The notes below the pieces were generated by a model. The model ran no database searches and had not been told where the DNA came from. It saw only the letters and a program-made list of their open reading frames with translations. Below are positions 1 through 5,272 of a stretch of 8,393 nucleotides of DNA, piece after piece (position 1 is the stretch's first letter; every line of letters starts with the position of its first letter). Made by a program: the position numbers and the translations under genes. Where the stretch lies: contig JAICTR010000099.1 in the NCBI GenBank assembly GCA_025936275.1, forward strand, positions 1 to 8,393. The letters run 5' to 3'. The DNA is from Burkholderiales bacterium. Lineage in GTDB: Bacteria; Pseudomonadota; Gammaproteobacteria; Burkholderiales; Usitatibacteraceae.

Positions 1-1
1 C

Positions 2-829
2 GCCCTGTTCTGCAACCTGGTGGCGGCGGGCGAAGCGGCCGGCATCCTGGACAGCCTGCTCGACCGCCTGGCGACGTACAAGGAGAAGATCCTCGCCATC
101 AAGGGCAAGATCAAGAGCGCGCTCTTCTACCCGATCGCGGTGATGGTGGTCGCCTTCGTGGTGGTCGCGGTGATCATGATCTTCGTGATCCCGGTCTTCA
201 AGGACCTCTTCAAGAGCTTCGGCGCGGACCTGCCGGGGCCGACCCTGGTGGTGATGGCGGTCTCGGAGTTCTTCGTGCACAACTGGTTCTTCCTCTTCGC
301 GGGGATCGGCGGCGCGATCTGGTTCTTCTTCTTCTCCTGGCGCAGGTCCAAGGCGATGCAGCGCACCATGGACCGGCTCTTCCTGAGGCTCCCGGTGTTC
401 GGCGACGTGATCCGCAAGGCGACCATCGCGCGCTGGTGCCGCACGCTCTCCACCATGTTCGCGGCGGGCGTGCCGCTGGTGGAGTCGCTCGATTCGGTCT
501 CGGGCGCGGCGGGCAACTACGTCTACTACGAGGCGACGAAGAAGATCCAGGCCGAGGTGTCGACGGGTACCGGGCTCACCACCGCGATGACCAACTCGGG
601 CGTGTTCCCGAGCATGGTGCTGCAGATGACCGCGATCGGCGAGGAATCCGGCTCGCTCGACGCGATGCTGGGCAAGGTGGCGGACTTCTTCGAGCAGGAG
701 GTCGACGAGGCGGTGGATTCGCTGTCCTCCCTGATGGAGCCGATGATCATGGTGGTGCTCGGCGGACTCATCGGCAGCATCGTGGTCGCGATGTACCTCC
801 CGATCTTCAAGATGGGCCAGGCGGTCTAG
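2..829 (+). CDS. pilC: Type IV pilus inner-membrane platform protein PilC, 5' end missing
   Basis: This is the C-terminal 275 residues of PilC, the polytopic inner-membrane platform that couples the PilB/PilT motor ATPases to pilin assembly and retraction. Reading is open from the first bases of the window, so the GTG at 20 is an internal valine codon and not a start. Family members are about 400 residues, so roughly 130 N-terminal residues lie upstream. The visible part begins inside the first T2SSF domain (CNLVAAGEAAG, visible residues 4-14). It then shows a membrane segment near 44-64, another near 93-112, the second T2SSF domain (about 142-265, with FAAGVPLVESL at 153-163 and IGEESGSLDAM at 212-222) and a last membrane helix near 247-267. 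The ending PIFKMGQAV is typical of PilC. T2SS GspF is related, but the adjacent pilD and close motif match favour PilC. pilB is expected just upstream, outside the window. Confidence 0.95.
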   Translation, partial: ALFCNLVAAGEAAGILDSLLDRLATYKEKILAIKGKIKSALFYPIAVMVVAFVVVAVIMIFVIPVFKDLFKSFGADLPGPTLVVMAVSEFFVHNWFFLFAGIGGAIWFFFFSWRRSKAMQRTMDRLFLRLPVFGDVIRKATIARWCRTLSTMFAAGVPLVESLDSVSGAAGNYVYYEATKKIQAEVSTGTGLTTAMTNSGVFPSMVLQMTAIGEESGSLDAMLGKVADFFEQEVDEAVDSLSSLMEPMIMVVLGGLIGSIVVAMYLPIFKMGQAV

Positions 830-859
830 GCGCGGGGCCGGTGCGACGCGCGATTCCGC

Positions 860-881
860 GCGCGGGGAGCGATCCCCGCGC
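860..881 (+). terminator. Strong GC hairpin with GCGA tetraloop between pilC and pilD
   Basis: A perfect 9 bp stem (GCGCGGGGA at 860-868 pairing with TCCCCGCGC at 873-881) encloses the loop GCGA, which fits the stable GNRA tetraloop class. It starts about 30 bases after the pilC stop. Only a short TTT (888-890) follows, some 6 bases past the stem, so it is not a classical Rho-independent terminator. It could be a weak terminator, an attenuator, or a 3'-end stabilising structure that separates pilC from pilD expression. The pairing is seen directly; the role is inferred. Confidence 0.45.
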
Positions 882-903
882 CTCGCGTTTGTAGCCGGCC
901 GCG

Positions 904-1770
904 ATGCAGGCGCTCGACCTGCTGCGGGAGTCGCCCGCGTTGCTCGAGGGCGCGGCCCTCGTCGTCGGGCTTTGCGTGGGCTCTTTCCTCAACGTCGTGA
1001 TCCATCGCCTGCCGCGCATGATGGAGGCGCAATGGCGCGCGGAGTGCGCGGCGCTCGAAGGCCGCGAGCCGCCGCGGGAGGCGCCGCTCACCCTGATGGC
1101 GCCGCCCTCGCGCTGCCCGTCGTGCGGCACCGCGATCCGCGCATGGCAGAACATTCCAGTCGTGAGCTGGCTCGCGTTGCGTGGGCGTTGCGCCGCGTGC
1201 CGCGCGCCGATCGGCCTGCGCTATCCCGCGGTGGAGCTCGCCGCGGGGCTGCTCGCCGTGCTGCTCGCGTCGGTCTACGGATATTCCGCGGCGCTGCTTT
1301 TCGCGGCGCTCTACGCCTGGGCGCTCCTCGCGCTCACCTTCATCGATCTGGATACGCAGCTCCTGCCCGACGACATCACGCTGCCGCTGCTGTGGCTGGG
1401 CCTCATCGCCAACGCGTCGGGCGTCTTCACCGACCTGCGCTCCGCGGTGCTCGGCGCCGTCGCGGGCTATCTCGTGCTGTGGCTCGTGTACTGGGGCTTC
1501 CGGATCCTCGCGAAGAAAGAAGGCATGGGCTACGGCGACTTCAAGCTGCTGGCGGCGATCGGCGCATGGACCGGCTGGCAGGTGCTGCCCGTGGCGATCC
1601 TTGTCGCGGCCGGACTCGGCGCGGTGCTGGGCTCCCTCGCGCTGTGGCTTTCGCGCAAGGGCCCCGACACGCGCATTCCCTTCGGTCCGTACCTCGCGCT
1701 GGGCGGCATCGTGAGCCTTTTGTGGGGCCGCGCGGCGGTGGCCGCGTGGCTCGGCCATTTCCCCGGATGA
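904..1770 (+). CDS. pilD: Prepilin peptidase / N-methyltransferase PilD
   Basis: PilD is the inner-membrane aspartic protease (family A24) that cleaves the leader of type IV prepilins and type II secretion pseudopilins and then N-methylates the new N-terminus. The 288-residue length fits the family. The N-terminal hallmark GSFLNVVIHRLP lies at 26-37. The cytoplasmic zinc-type domain has two cysteine pairs, Cys71/Cys74 (CPSC) and Cys96/Cys99 (CAAC). The two catalytic aspartates are Asp148 (FIDLD) and Asp212 in the GYGD motif (209-212), 64 residues apart as in characterised members. Hydrophobic helices fill most of residues 110-285. The ATG at 904 puts the conserved N-terminus at the usual distance, although no clear Shine-Dalgarno sequence precedes it. 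The last bases overlap the coaE start (ATGA), which suggests translational coupling. Confidence 0.96.
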   Translation: MQALDLLRESPALLEGAALVVGLCVGSFLNVVIHRLPRMMEAQWRAECAALEGREPPREAPLTLMAPPSRCPSCGTAIRAWQNIPVVSWLALRGRCAACRAPIGLRYPAVELAAGLLAVLLASVYGYSAALLFAALYAWALLALTFIDLDTQLLPDDITLPLLWLGLIANASGVFTDLRSAVLGAVAGYLVLWLVYWGFRILAKKEGMGYGDFKLLAAIGAWTGWQVLPVAILVAAGLGAVLGSLALWLSRKGPDTRIPFGPYLALGGIVSLLWGRAAVAAWLGHFPG

Positions 1771-2375
1771 CGTTCGTCGTCGGGCTCACGGGCGGCATCG
1801 GTTCGGGCAAGAGCGAGGTGTCCGCGCGCTTCGCGGCGCACGGCGCGGACGTGATCGACACCGACGAGATCGCGCGTGCCCTCACCGCATCGGGCGGTGC
1901 GGCCATGGCGCGCGTGCGCGAAGCGTTCGGCGACCGCTACGTGCTTGCCGACGGCTCGCTCGACCGCCACGCGATGCGCGCGCTCGCCTTCGAGGATCCG
2001 CTTGCGCGGGCGCGGCTCGAGGCGATCCTGCATCCGGCGATCCGCGACGCGACCGATCGCGCGCTCGCGGCGAGCACCGCCGACTACGCGGTGCTGGTCG
2101 TGCCGCTGCTCTTCGAGACCGGCGGCTACGCGGGGCGCGCGGATCGCACGCTGGCGGTCGATTGCGATCCGGCGCTGCAGGTCGAGCGCGCGGCGCGCCG
2201 ACCGGGGCTCGATGCGGCGCAGGTGAGGCGCATCATGGACGCGCAGTGGCCGCGCTGGCGGCGGCTGCAGGTCGCCGACGACGTGGTGTGGAACGGCGCG
2301 GGCCTCGCGGAGCTCGAAGCGCAATGCCGCGGGCTCGATTCGCGCTACCGCGCCGCGGCGCGCGCGGTGCGCTAG
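1767..2375 (+). CDS. coaE: Dephospho-CoA kinase
   Basis: CoaE phosphorylates the ribose 3'-hydroxyl of dephospho-CoA with ATP, the last step of coenzyme A synthesis, in the cytoplasm. The 202-residue protein opens with the P-loop GLTGGIGSGKS (6-16). It continues with VIDTDEIAR (29-37), the acceptor-binding region with ILHP (87-90), the VPLLFE motif (112-117), the VDCDP segment (131-135) and ADDVVWN near the C-terminus (170-176). The ATG overlaps the pilD stop by four bases and places the P-loop five residues from the start, as in the family. Two usually conserved spots differ mildly: RRPG where RDG/RDD is common, and VVWN where VIDN is common. These look like ordinary divergence. Linkage of coaE to pilBCD is widespread in beta- and gammaproteobacteria. 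Confidence 0.95.
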   Translation: MTFVVGLTGGIGSGKSEVSARFAAHGADVIDTDEIARALTASGGAAMARVREAFGDRYVLADGSLDRHAMRALAFEDPLARARLEAILHPAIRDATDRALAASTADYAVLVVPLLFETGGYAGRADRTLAVDCDPALQVERAARRPGLDAAQVRRIMDAQWPRWRRLQVADDVVWNGAGLAELEAQCRGLDSRYRAAARAVR

Positions 2376-2383
2376 ATCCGGAT

Positions 2384-2412
2384 TTGTCAATGCATCCGCA
2401 TTGCCCCACAAT
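2384..2412 (+). promoter_or_regulatory. Predicted sigma70 promoter for zapD-yacG
   Basis: TTGTCA at 2384-2389 matches the -35 consensus at five of six bases. After exactly 17 bases, CACAAT at 2407-2412 matches the -10 consensus at four of six. Transcription would begin near 2418-2420, giving an untranslated leader of about 18 bases before the zapD GTG. It sits in the only AT-richer stretch of the 61 bp coaE-zapD gap. An inverted repeat overlaps the spacer (listed separately). This is a motif-based prediction only. Confidence 0.55.
2388..2403. repeat. Inverted repeat inside the zapD promoter spacer
   Basis: CAATGC (2388-2393) and GCATTG (2398-2403) are perfect reverse complements separated by ATCC. 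The dyad overlaps the end of the predicted -35 box and most of the spacer to the -10 box, a position where a repressor or activator could act. A second palindrome, ATCCGGAT (2376-2383), directly follows the coaE stop and abuts the -35 box. Operator function is inferred; short dyads also occur by chance. Confidence 0.35.
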
Positions 2413-2436
2413 CCCGGCCAGGCGAAGGCGGGGTCC

Positions 2437-3192
2437 GTGATCACGTACGAATATCCCCTCAACGAACGCGTGCGAACGCTCCTGCGTCTCGAGGACCTCT
2501 ACGAGCGGGTGTCGCACTTCCTCGCGAAGGACAGCGCGCATGACCATCACGCGTGCCTCACCGGCCTCTTCGAGATCATCGAGGTGGCGAGCCGCGCGGA
2601 CCTGAAGAGCGACCTGCTGCAGGAGCTCGACCGGCAGCGCACCTTCCTCGACGCGCTGCGCAACAACCCCGCGATCTCGGAGCAGAAGCTGGAGTCGGTG
2701 CTCGCCGAGATCGACGCGGCGTTCGCGAACCTGCACGCGACCTCGGGCAAGACCGGCCAGGTCCTGCGCGAGAACGAGTGGCTGATGGCGATCAAGCAGC
2801 GCGCGGGTATTCCCGGCGGCACCAGCGAGTTCGACCTGCCCTCCTACCACTACTGGCTGCACCATCCGGCCTCGCGCCGGCGCGAGGACCTGTGCGCGTG
2901 GTTGAAGTCGCTGTTGCCGGTCCACGCCGCGCTCGCCATCGTGCTGCGGGTGCTGCGCGAGAGCGGGCGCACCGTGTCGCTCATGGCCTTCCAGGGCGTG
3001 TACCAGCAGACGCCCGCCGAGAAGCCGGCGCAGATGCTGCGCCTCACGCTCGCCGACGAACTTCCGTGCGTGCCGGAGATCAGTGCCAACAAGTACGCCC
3101 TGAACGTGCGCTTCCTGCTCCCCGACGTGGTGCAGAAGAGCCGCGTCTTCGAGCAGGACGTTCCCTTCGAGCTCGCTTTCTGCAACCTGTGA
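2437..3192 (+). CDS. zapD: Cell division protein ZapD (YacF family)
   Basis: ZapD is a cytoplasmic protein that binds the FtsZ C-terminal tail and cross-links FtsZ filaments, stabilising the division ring. The GTG at 2437 is preferred to the upstream TTG at 2401. It gives a 251-residue protein beginning VITYEYPLNERVRTLLRLED, the conserved N-terminus of the family, and it has the Shine-Dalgarno-like GAAGG at 2424-2428, eight bases upstream. The N-terminal two-thirds is helical and rich in charged residues (about 10-120). The C-terminal part contains the conserved segment DLPSYHYWLHHPA (133-145) and ends in a beta-rich region (about 175-250). There is no membrane segment. It appears to be transcribed from its own promoter together with yacG, which follows four bases after its stop. 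Confidence 0.94.
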   Translation: MITYEYPLNERVRTLLRLEDLYERVSHFLAKDSAHDHHACLTGLFEIIEVASRADLKSDLLQELDRQRTFLDALRNNPAISEQKLESVLAEIDAAFANLHATSGKTGQVLRENEWLMAIKQRAGIPGGTSEFDLPSYHYWLHHPASRRREDLCAWLKSLLPVHAALAIVLRVLRESGRTVSLMAFQGVYQQTPAEKPAQMLRLTLADELPCVPEISANKYALNVRFLLPDVVQKSRVFEQDVPFELAFCNL

Positions 3193-3196
3193 GGCC

Positions 3197-3412
3197 ATGA
3201 GTCGGGAAGAGCGGGCCGGCACGCCGCGCACCGTGCCGTGTCCCACGTGCGGCGAGAAGAGCGTCTTCGAGCCGTGGAATCCGTGGCGGCCGTTCTGCTG
3301 CGAGCGCTGCCGCGCGCTCGACCTCGGCGCGTGGGCGTCGGAGTCGTACCGCATCCCGGGAAAGCCCGCGGAAGACGACGCTTCGGGCGGCGCGAGCGGC
3401 TCGCAGGAGTGA
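3197..3412 (+). CDS. yacG: DNA gyrase inhibitor YacG, zinc-binding
   Basis: YacG is a small zinc-ribbon protein; the E. coli homologue binds GyrB and inhibits gyrase DNA binding. This copy has 71 residues. The four zinc ligands are visible as Cys15-x2-Cys18 (CPTCG) and Cys34-x3-Cys38 in RPFCCERC, followed by the signature LDLGAWASESYRIPG (41-55). An additional cysteine (Cys35) sits directly after the third ligand. The C-terminal tail (about 56-71) is acidic and Gly/Ser-rich, as expected for the disordered tail of the family. The start ATG lies four bases after the zapD stop, and the GAGG overlapping that stop is only two bases from the ATG, so translation probably depends on coupling to zapD. 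Confidence 0.94.
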   Translation: MSREERAGTPRTVPCPTCGEKSVFEPWNPWRPFCCERCRALDLGAWASESYRIPGKPAEDDASGGASGSQE

Positions 3413-3418
3413 CGGCAA

Positions 3419-3438
3419 GGCGCGCTTCTTTGCGCGCC
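3419..3438 (+). terminator. GC-rich hairpin after yacG, overlapping the next promoter
   Basis: A perfect 7 bp stem, GGCGCGC (3419-3425) with GCGCGCC (3432-3438), encloses the loop TTCTTT and starts six bases after the yacG stop. No T-tract follows, so intrinsic termination would be weak at best. The right arm and loop contain the candidate -35 box of the following gene. It may mark the 3' end of the zapD-yacG transcript; that function is inferred. Confidence 0.4.
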
Positions 3439-3458
3439 AACGCCCGCTCGGCTAAAAT
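3430..3458 (+). promoter_or_regulatory. Predicted sigma70 promoter for the DUF2244-cox cluster
   Basis: TAAAAT at 3453-3458, in the context GGCTAAAATAG, is a close -10 match (five of six). TTGCGC at 3430-3435 is a weaker -35 match with exactly 17 bases between them. The predicted start near 3464-3466 leaves a leader of about 19 bases before the ATG at 3484. It is the only AT-rich patch between yacG and the cox genes, and none of the later gaps in the cluster shows a comparable promoter. A small dyad, GAAGC-G-GCTTC (3469-3479), lies just downstream of the predicted start. Prediction from motifs only. Confidence 0.5.
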
Positions 3459-3483
3459 AGTCCGGTTTGAAGCGGCTTCTCCG

Positions 3484-3951
3484 ATGGCTCTCCTCGCGGA
3501 ATCCCCGCCGTACATCCACGTTTCGGTCCCCAATCGCTCGCTCGGCGCCGCCGGCCGCCGTTGGGTGCTGGCGATGATCGCCACCACGGCATTCGGCGTG
3601 GCGTGCGGCGCGGCGTTGATCGGCGCGTGGCCGGTGATGCCCTTCGCCGGGCTCGAGGTGGCGCTCGTCGCCCTCGCGTTCCGCGTGGTGCGGCGCCACG
3701 ACGCGGATTTCGAGCGGCTCGAGATCGACGAGCACGAGGTGCGCGTGGAGGCGCGGCGGGCCGAGCGCCTGACCCGCTTCGTCGCGCACCGGCCGTGGGC
3801 GAAGGTGGTGGTCCGCGACCGCGGCATGTGCTGCTCGCTGCAGCTCGCGTACCGCGGACGCTCGGAGCCGCTGGGGAGGTTGCTGTCGGACGACGGAAGG
3901 CGTGCGCTCGCGCAAAGGCTGCGCGGACGCATCGCCATCACCGCCCACTAG
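3484..3951 (+). CDS. DUF2244 family membrane protein
   Basis: A 155-residue protein of unknown function that I place in the DUF2244 family. The diagnostic stretch is GAWPVMPFAGLEVALVALAF (47-66), which joins two membrane helices (about 27-47 and 52-68). A soluble C-terminal domain (about 70-155), rich in Arg and beta-prone, probably faces the cytoplasm, as suggested by the many arginines after helix 2. The ATG at 3484 is chosen because it follows the predicted promoter, and upstream codons of the frame run into yacG. The Shine-Dalgarno is weak (GAAG, eleven bases away). It ends 28 bases before coxB, and this family is commonly found next to cox genes, so a role in oxidase biogenesis is plausible but not shown. 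A Cys-Cys pair (116-117) is present; no catalytic motif is recognised. Confidence 0.85.
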   Translation: MALLAESPPYIHVSVPNRSLGAAGRRWVLAMIATTAFGVACGAALIGAWPVMPFAGLEVALVALAFRVVRRHDADFERLEIDEHEVRVEARRAERLTRFVAHRPWAKVVVRDRGMCCSLQLAYRGRSEPLGRLLSDDGRRALAQRLRGRIAITAH

Positions 3952-3979
3952 GGAAACTCGGACAACAAAAGGCCTGGCC

Positions 3980-5239
3980 ATGCACCTGAAACACCTCCGC
4001 GCCCTCGTCGCCCTCGCCGCGACGCTTCCCGCCTCGCTCGCGGCGCTCGCGAGCTACGACGTGGACATCCTGCCGCCGGTCACGCCCATGTCGCAGGAGT
4101 CGTACAACCTGCACTGGGGCATCATGTACGTGTGCATCGCGATCTTCTTCATCGTGTTCGGCACGATGTTCTGGTCGATCTTCAAGCACCGGCGCAGCAA
4201 GGGCGCGCAGGCCGCGCAGTTCCACGAGAACACGACGATCGAGATCCTTTGGACGATCATCCCGTTCGTGGTGCTGATCGGGATGGCGTACCCGGCGACG
4301 CGCACGATGATCGAGATGAAGGACGCGTCGGGCGCCGACATGACGGTGAAGATCACCGCCTACCAGTGGCGCTGGGGATACGACTATCCGCAGGAAGGCG
4401 TGCATTTCTTCTCCAACCTCTCCACGCCGCGCGACCAGATCGACAACTACGACGGCGCGGGCGCCGCGAAGAACGACAACTACCTCCTCGAGGTCGACAA
4501 GCCCTTCGTCGTGCCGACGGGCAAGAAGATCCGCCTGCTCATCACCGCGAACGACGTGATCCACGGTTGGTACGTGCCGCAGCTCGGCGTGAACCAGTAC
4601 GGCATTCCCGGCTTCATCAAGGACGCGTGGATCCAGGTGGACAAGCCGGGCATCTATCGCGGCCAGTGCAGCCAGATCTGCGGCAAGGAGCACGCGTACA
4701 TGCCGATCGTGGTGGACGCGCGCACCCCCGAGCAGTACGCGGCCTGGGTGAAGGAGGAGAAGGCGAAGATGCCGCCGCCACCCGCGCCCGAGCCCCAGGC
4801 CGCCGCCGCTCCCGCCGCCCAGGGCGAAGCGCCCGCGGCCGCCGCCGCGCCGGCCGGCAAGATGAGCGCCGCCGACCTCAAGGCCGCCGGCGAGAAGGTG
4901 TACACGCAGAACTGCGCCGCCTGCCACCAGGCGAACGGCATGGGGCTTGCCGGCACGTTCCCGCCGCTCGCCGCGGGCCACGCGTTCAACGCGCCGGCCG
5001 CCATGACCAAGCCGCTGCAGGACCGCGGCTTCTTCAAGGGCGGCAAGATCGTCGAGGGCTCGCCCAAGGAGCACATGGACATCGTGCTGCACGGCGTTCC
5101 CGGCACGGCCATGGCGTCCTGGGCGCATCTCACCGACGAGCAGATCGCCGCCGTGATCACGTACGAACGCGGAAGCTGGGGCAACCACGGCGGCGAGGTG
5201 CAGCCGTCGGAAGTCGCCGCCGCCCGCAAGAAGTCCTGA
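3980..5239 (+). CDS. coxB: Cytochrome c oxidase subunit II with fused cytochrome c domain
   Basis: This subunit accepts electrons at the binuclear CuA centre and passes them to heme a in CoxA. The ATG at 3980 has AAAAGG seven bases upstream and gives 419 residues. A signal peptide covers about 1-25. Two membrane helices lie near 46-68 and 87-107 (the latter beginning TIEILWTIIP). The periplasmic cupredoxin domain (about 120-250) contains YQWRWGYDYP and the CuA ligands His195, Cys230, Cys234, His238 and Met241 (CSQICGKEHAYM). An Ala/Pro-rich linker (about 264-296) leads to a class I cytochrome c domain with heme motif CAACH (312-316) and probable axial ligand Met378 (GTAMASW). This is a caa3-like layout, common in betaproteobacteria. 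The residue between the two CuA cysteines that is usually Glu is Gln232. coxA follows after 33 bases. Confidence 0.96.
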   Translation: MHLKHLRALVALAATLPASLAALASYDVDILPPVTPMSQESYNLHWGIMYVCIAIFFIVFGTMFWSIFKHRRSKGAQAAQFHENTTIEILWTIIPFVVLIGMAYPATRTMIEMKDASGADMTVKITAYQWRWGYDYPQEGVHFFSNLSTPRDQIDNYDGAGAAKNDNYLLEVDKPFVVPTGKKIRLLITANDVIHGWYVPQLGVNQYGIPGFIKDAWIQVDKPGIYRGQCSQICGKEHAYMPIVVDARTPEQYAAWVKEEKAKMPPPPAPEPQAAAAPAAQGEAPAAAAAPAGKMSAADLKAAGEKVYTQNCAACHQANGMGLAGTFPPLAAGHAFNAPAAMTKPLQDRGFFKGGKIVEGSPKEHMDIVLHGVPGTAMASWAHLTDEQIAAVITYERGSWGNHGGEVQPSEVAAARKKS

Positions 5240-5272
5240 GACACCGAATACCACGAGGAAACCGGAGCCACC

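Noticed and set aside
20..22. GTG at 20 as a start codon for pilC
   Set aside because: The frame is open upstream to the window edge, and the preceding residues ALFCNL match PilC, so the gene simply enters from the left.
826..1758. Antisense open frame opposite pilD
   Set aside because: Arg/Glu/Gln-rich shadow of a gene with all catalytic residues conserved on the + strand.
2401..2403. TTG at 2401 as zapD start
   Set aside because: It would lie upstream of the predicted transcription start and add twelve residues that the family lacks; GTG 2437 has a ribosome-binding site and the conserved N-terminus.
3902..3979. Upstream extension of coxB from 3902
   Set aside because: It would overlap the DUF2244 gene and place extra residues before a good signal peptide; ATG 3980 has a suitable AAAAGG upstream.
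2233..3981. Antisense open frame opposite coaE, zapD, yacG and DUF2244
   Set aside because: Crosses four genes and two promoter regions, has biased composition and shows no protein family pattern.
4771..4860. GC-rich low-complexity stretch in coxB as a possible mobile or repeat insertion
   Set aside because: It stays in frame and encodes the Ala/Pro linker expected between the cupredoxin and cytochrome c domains.
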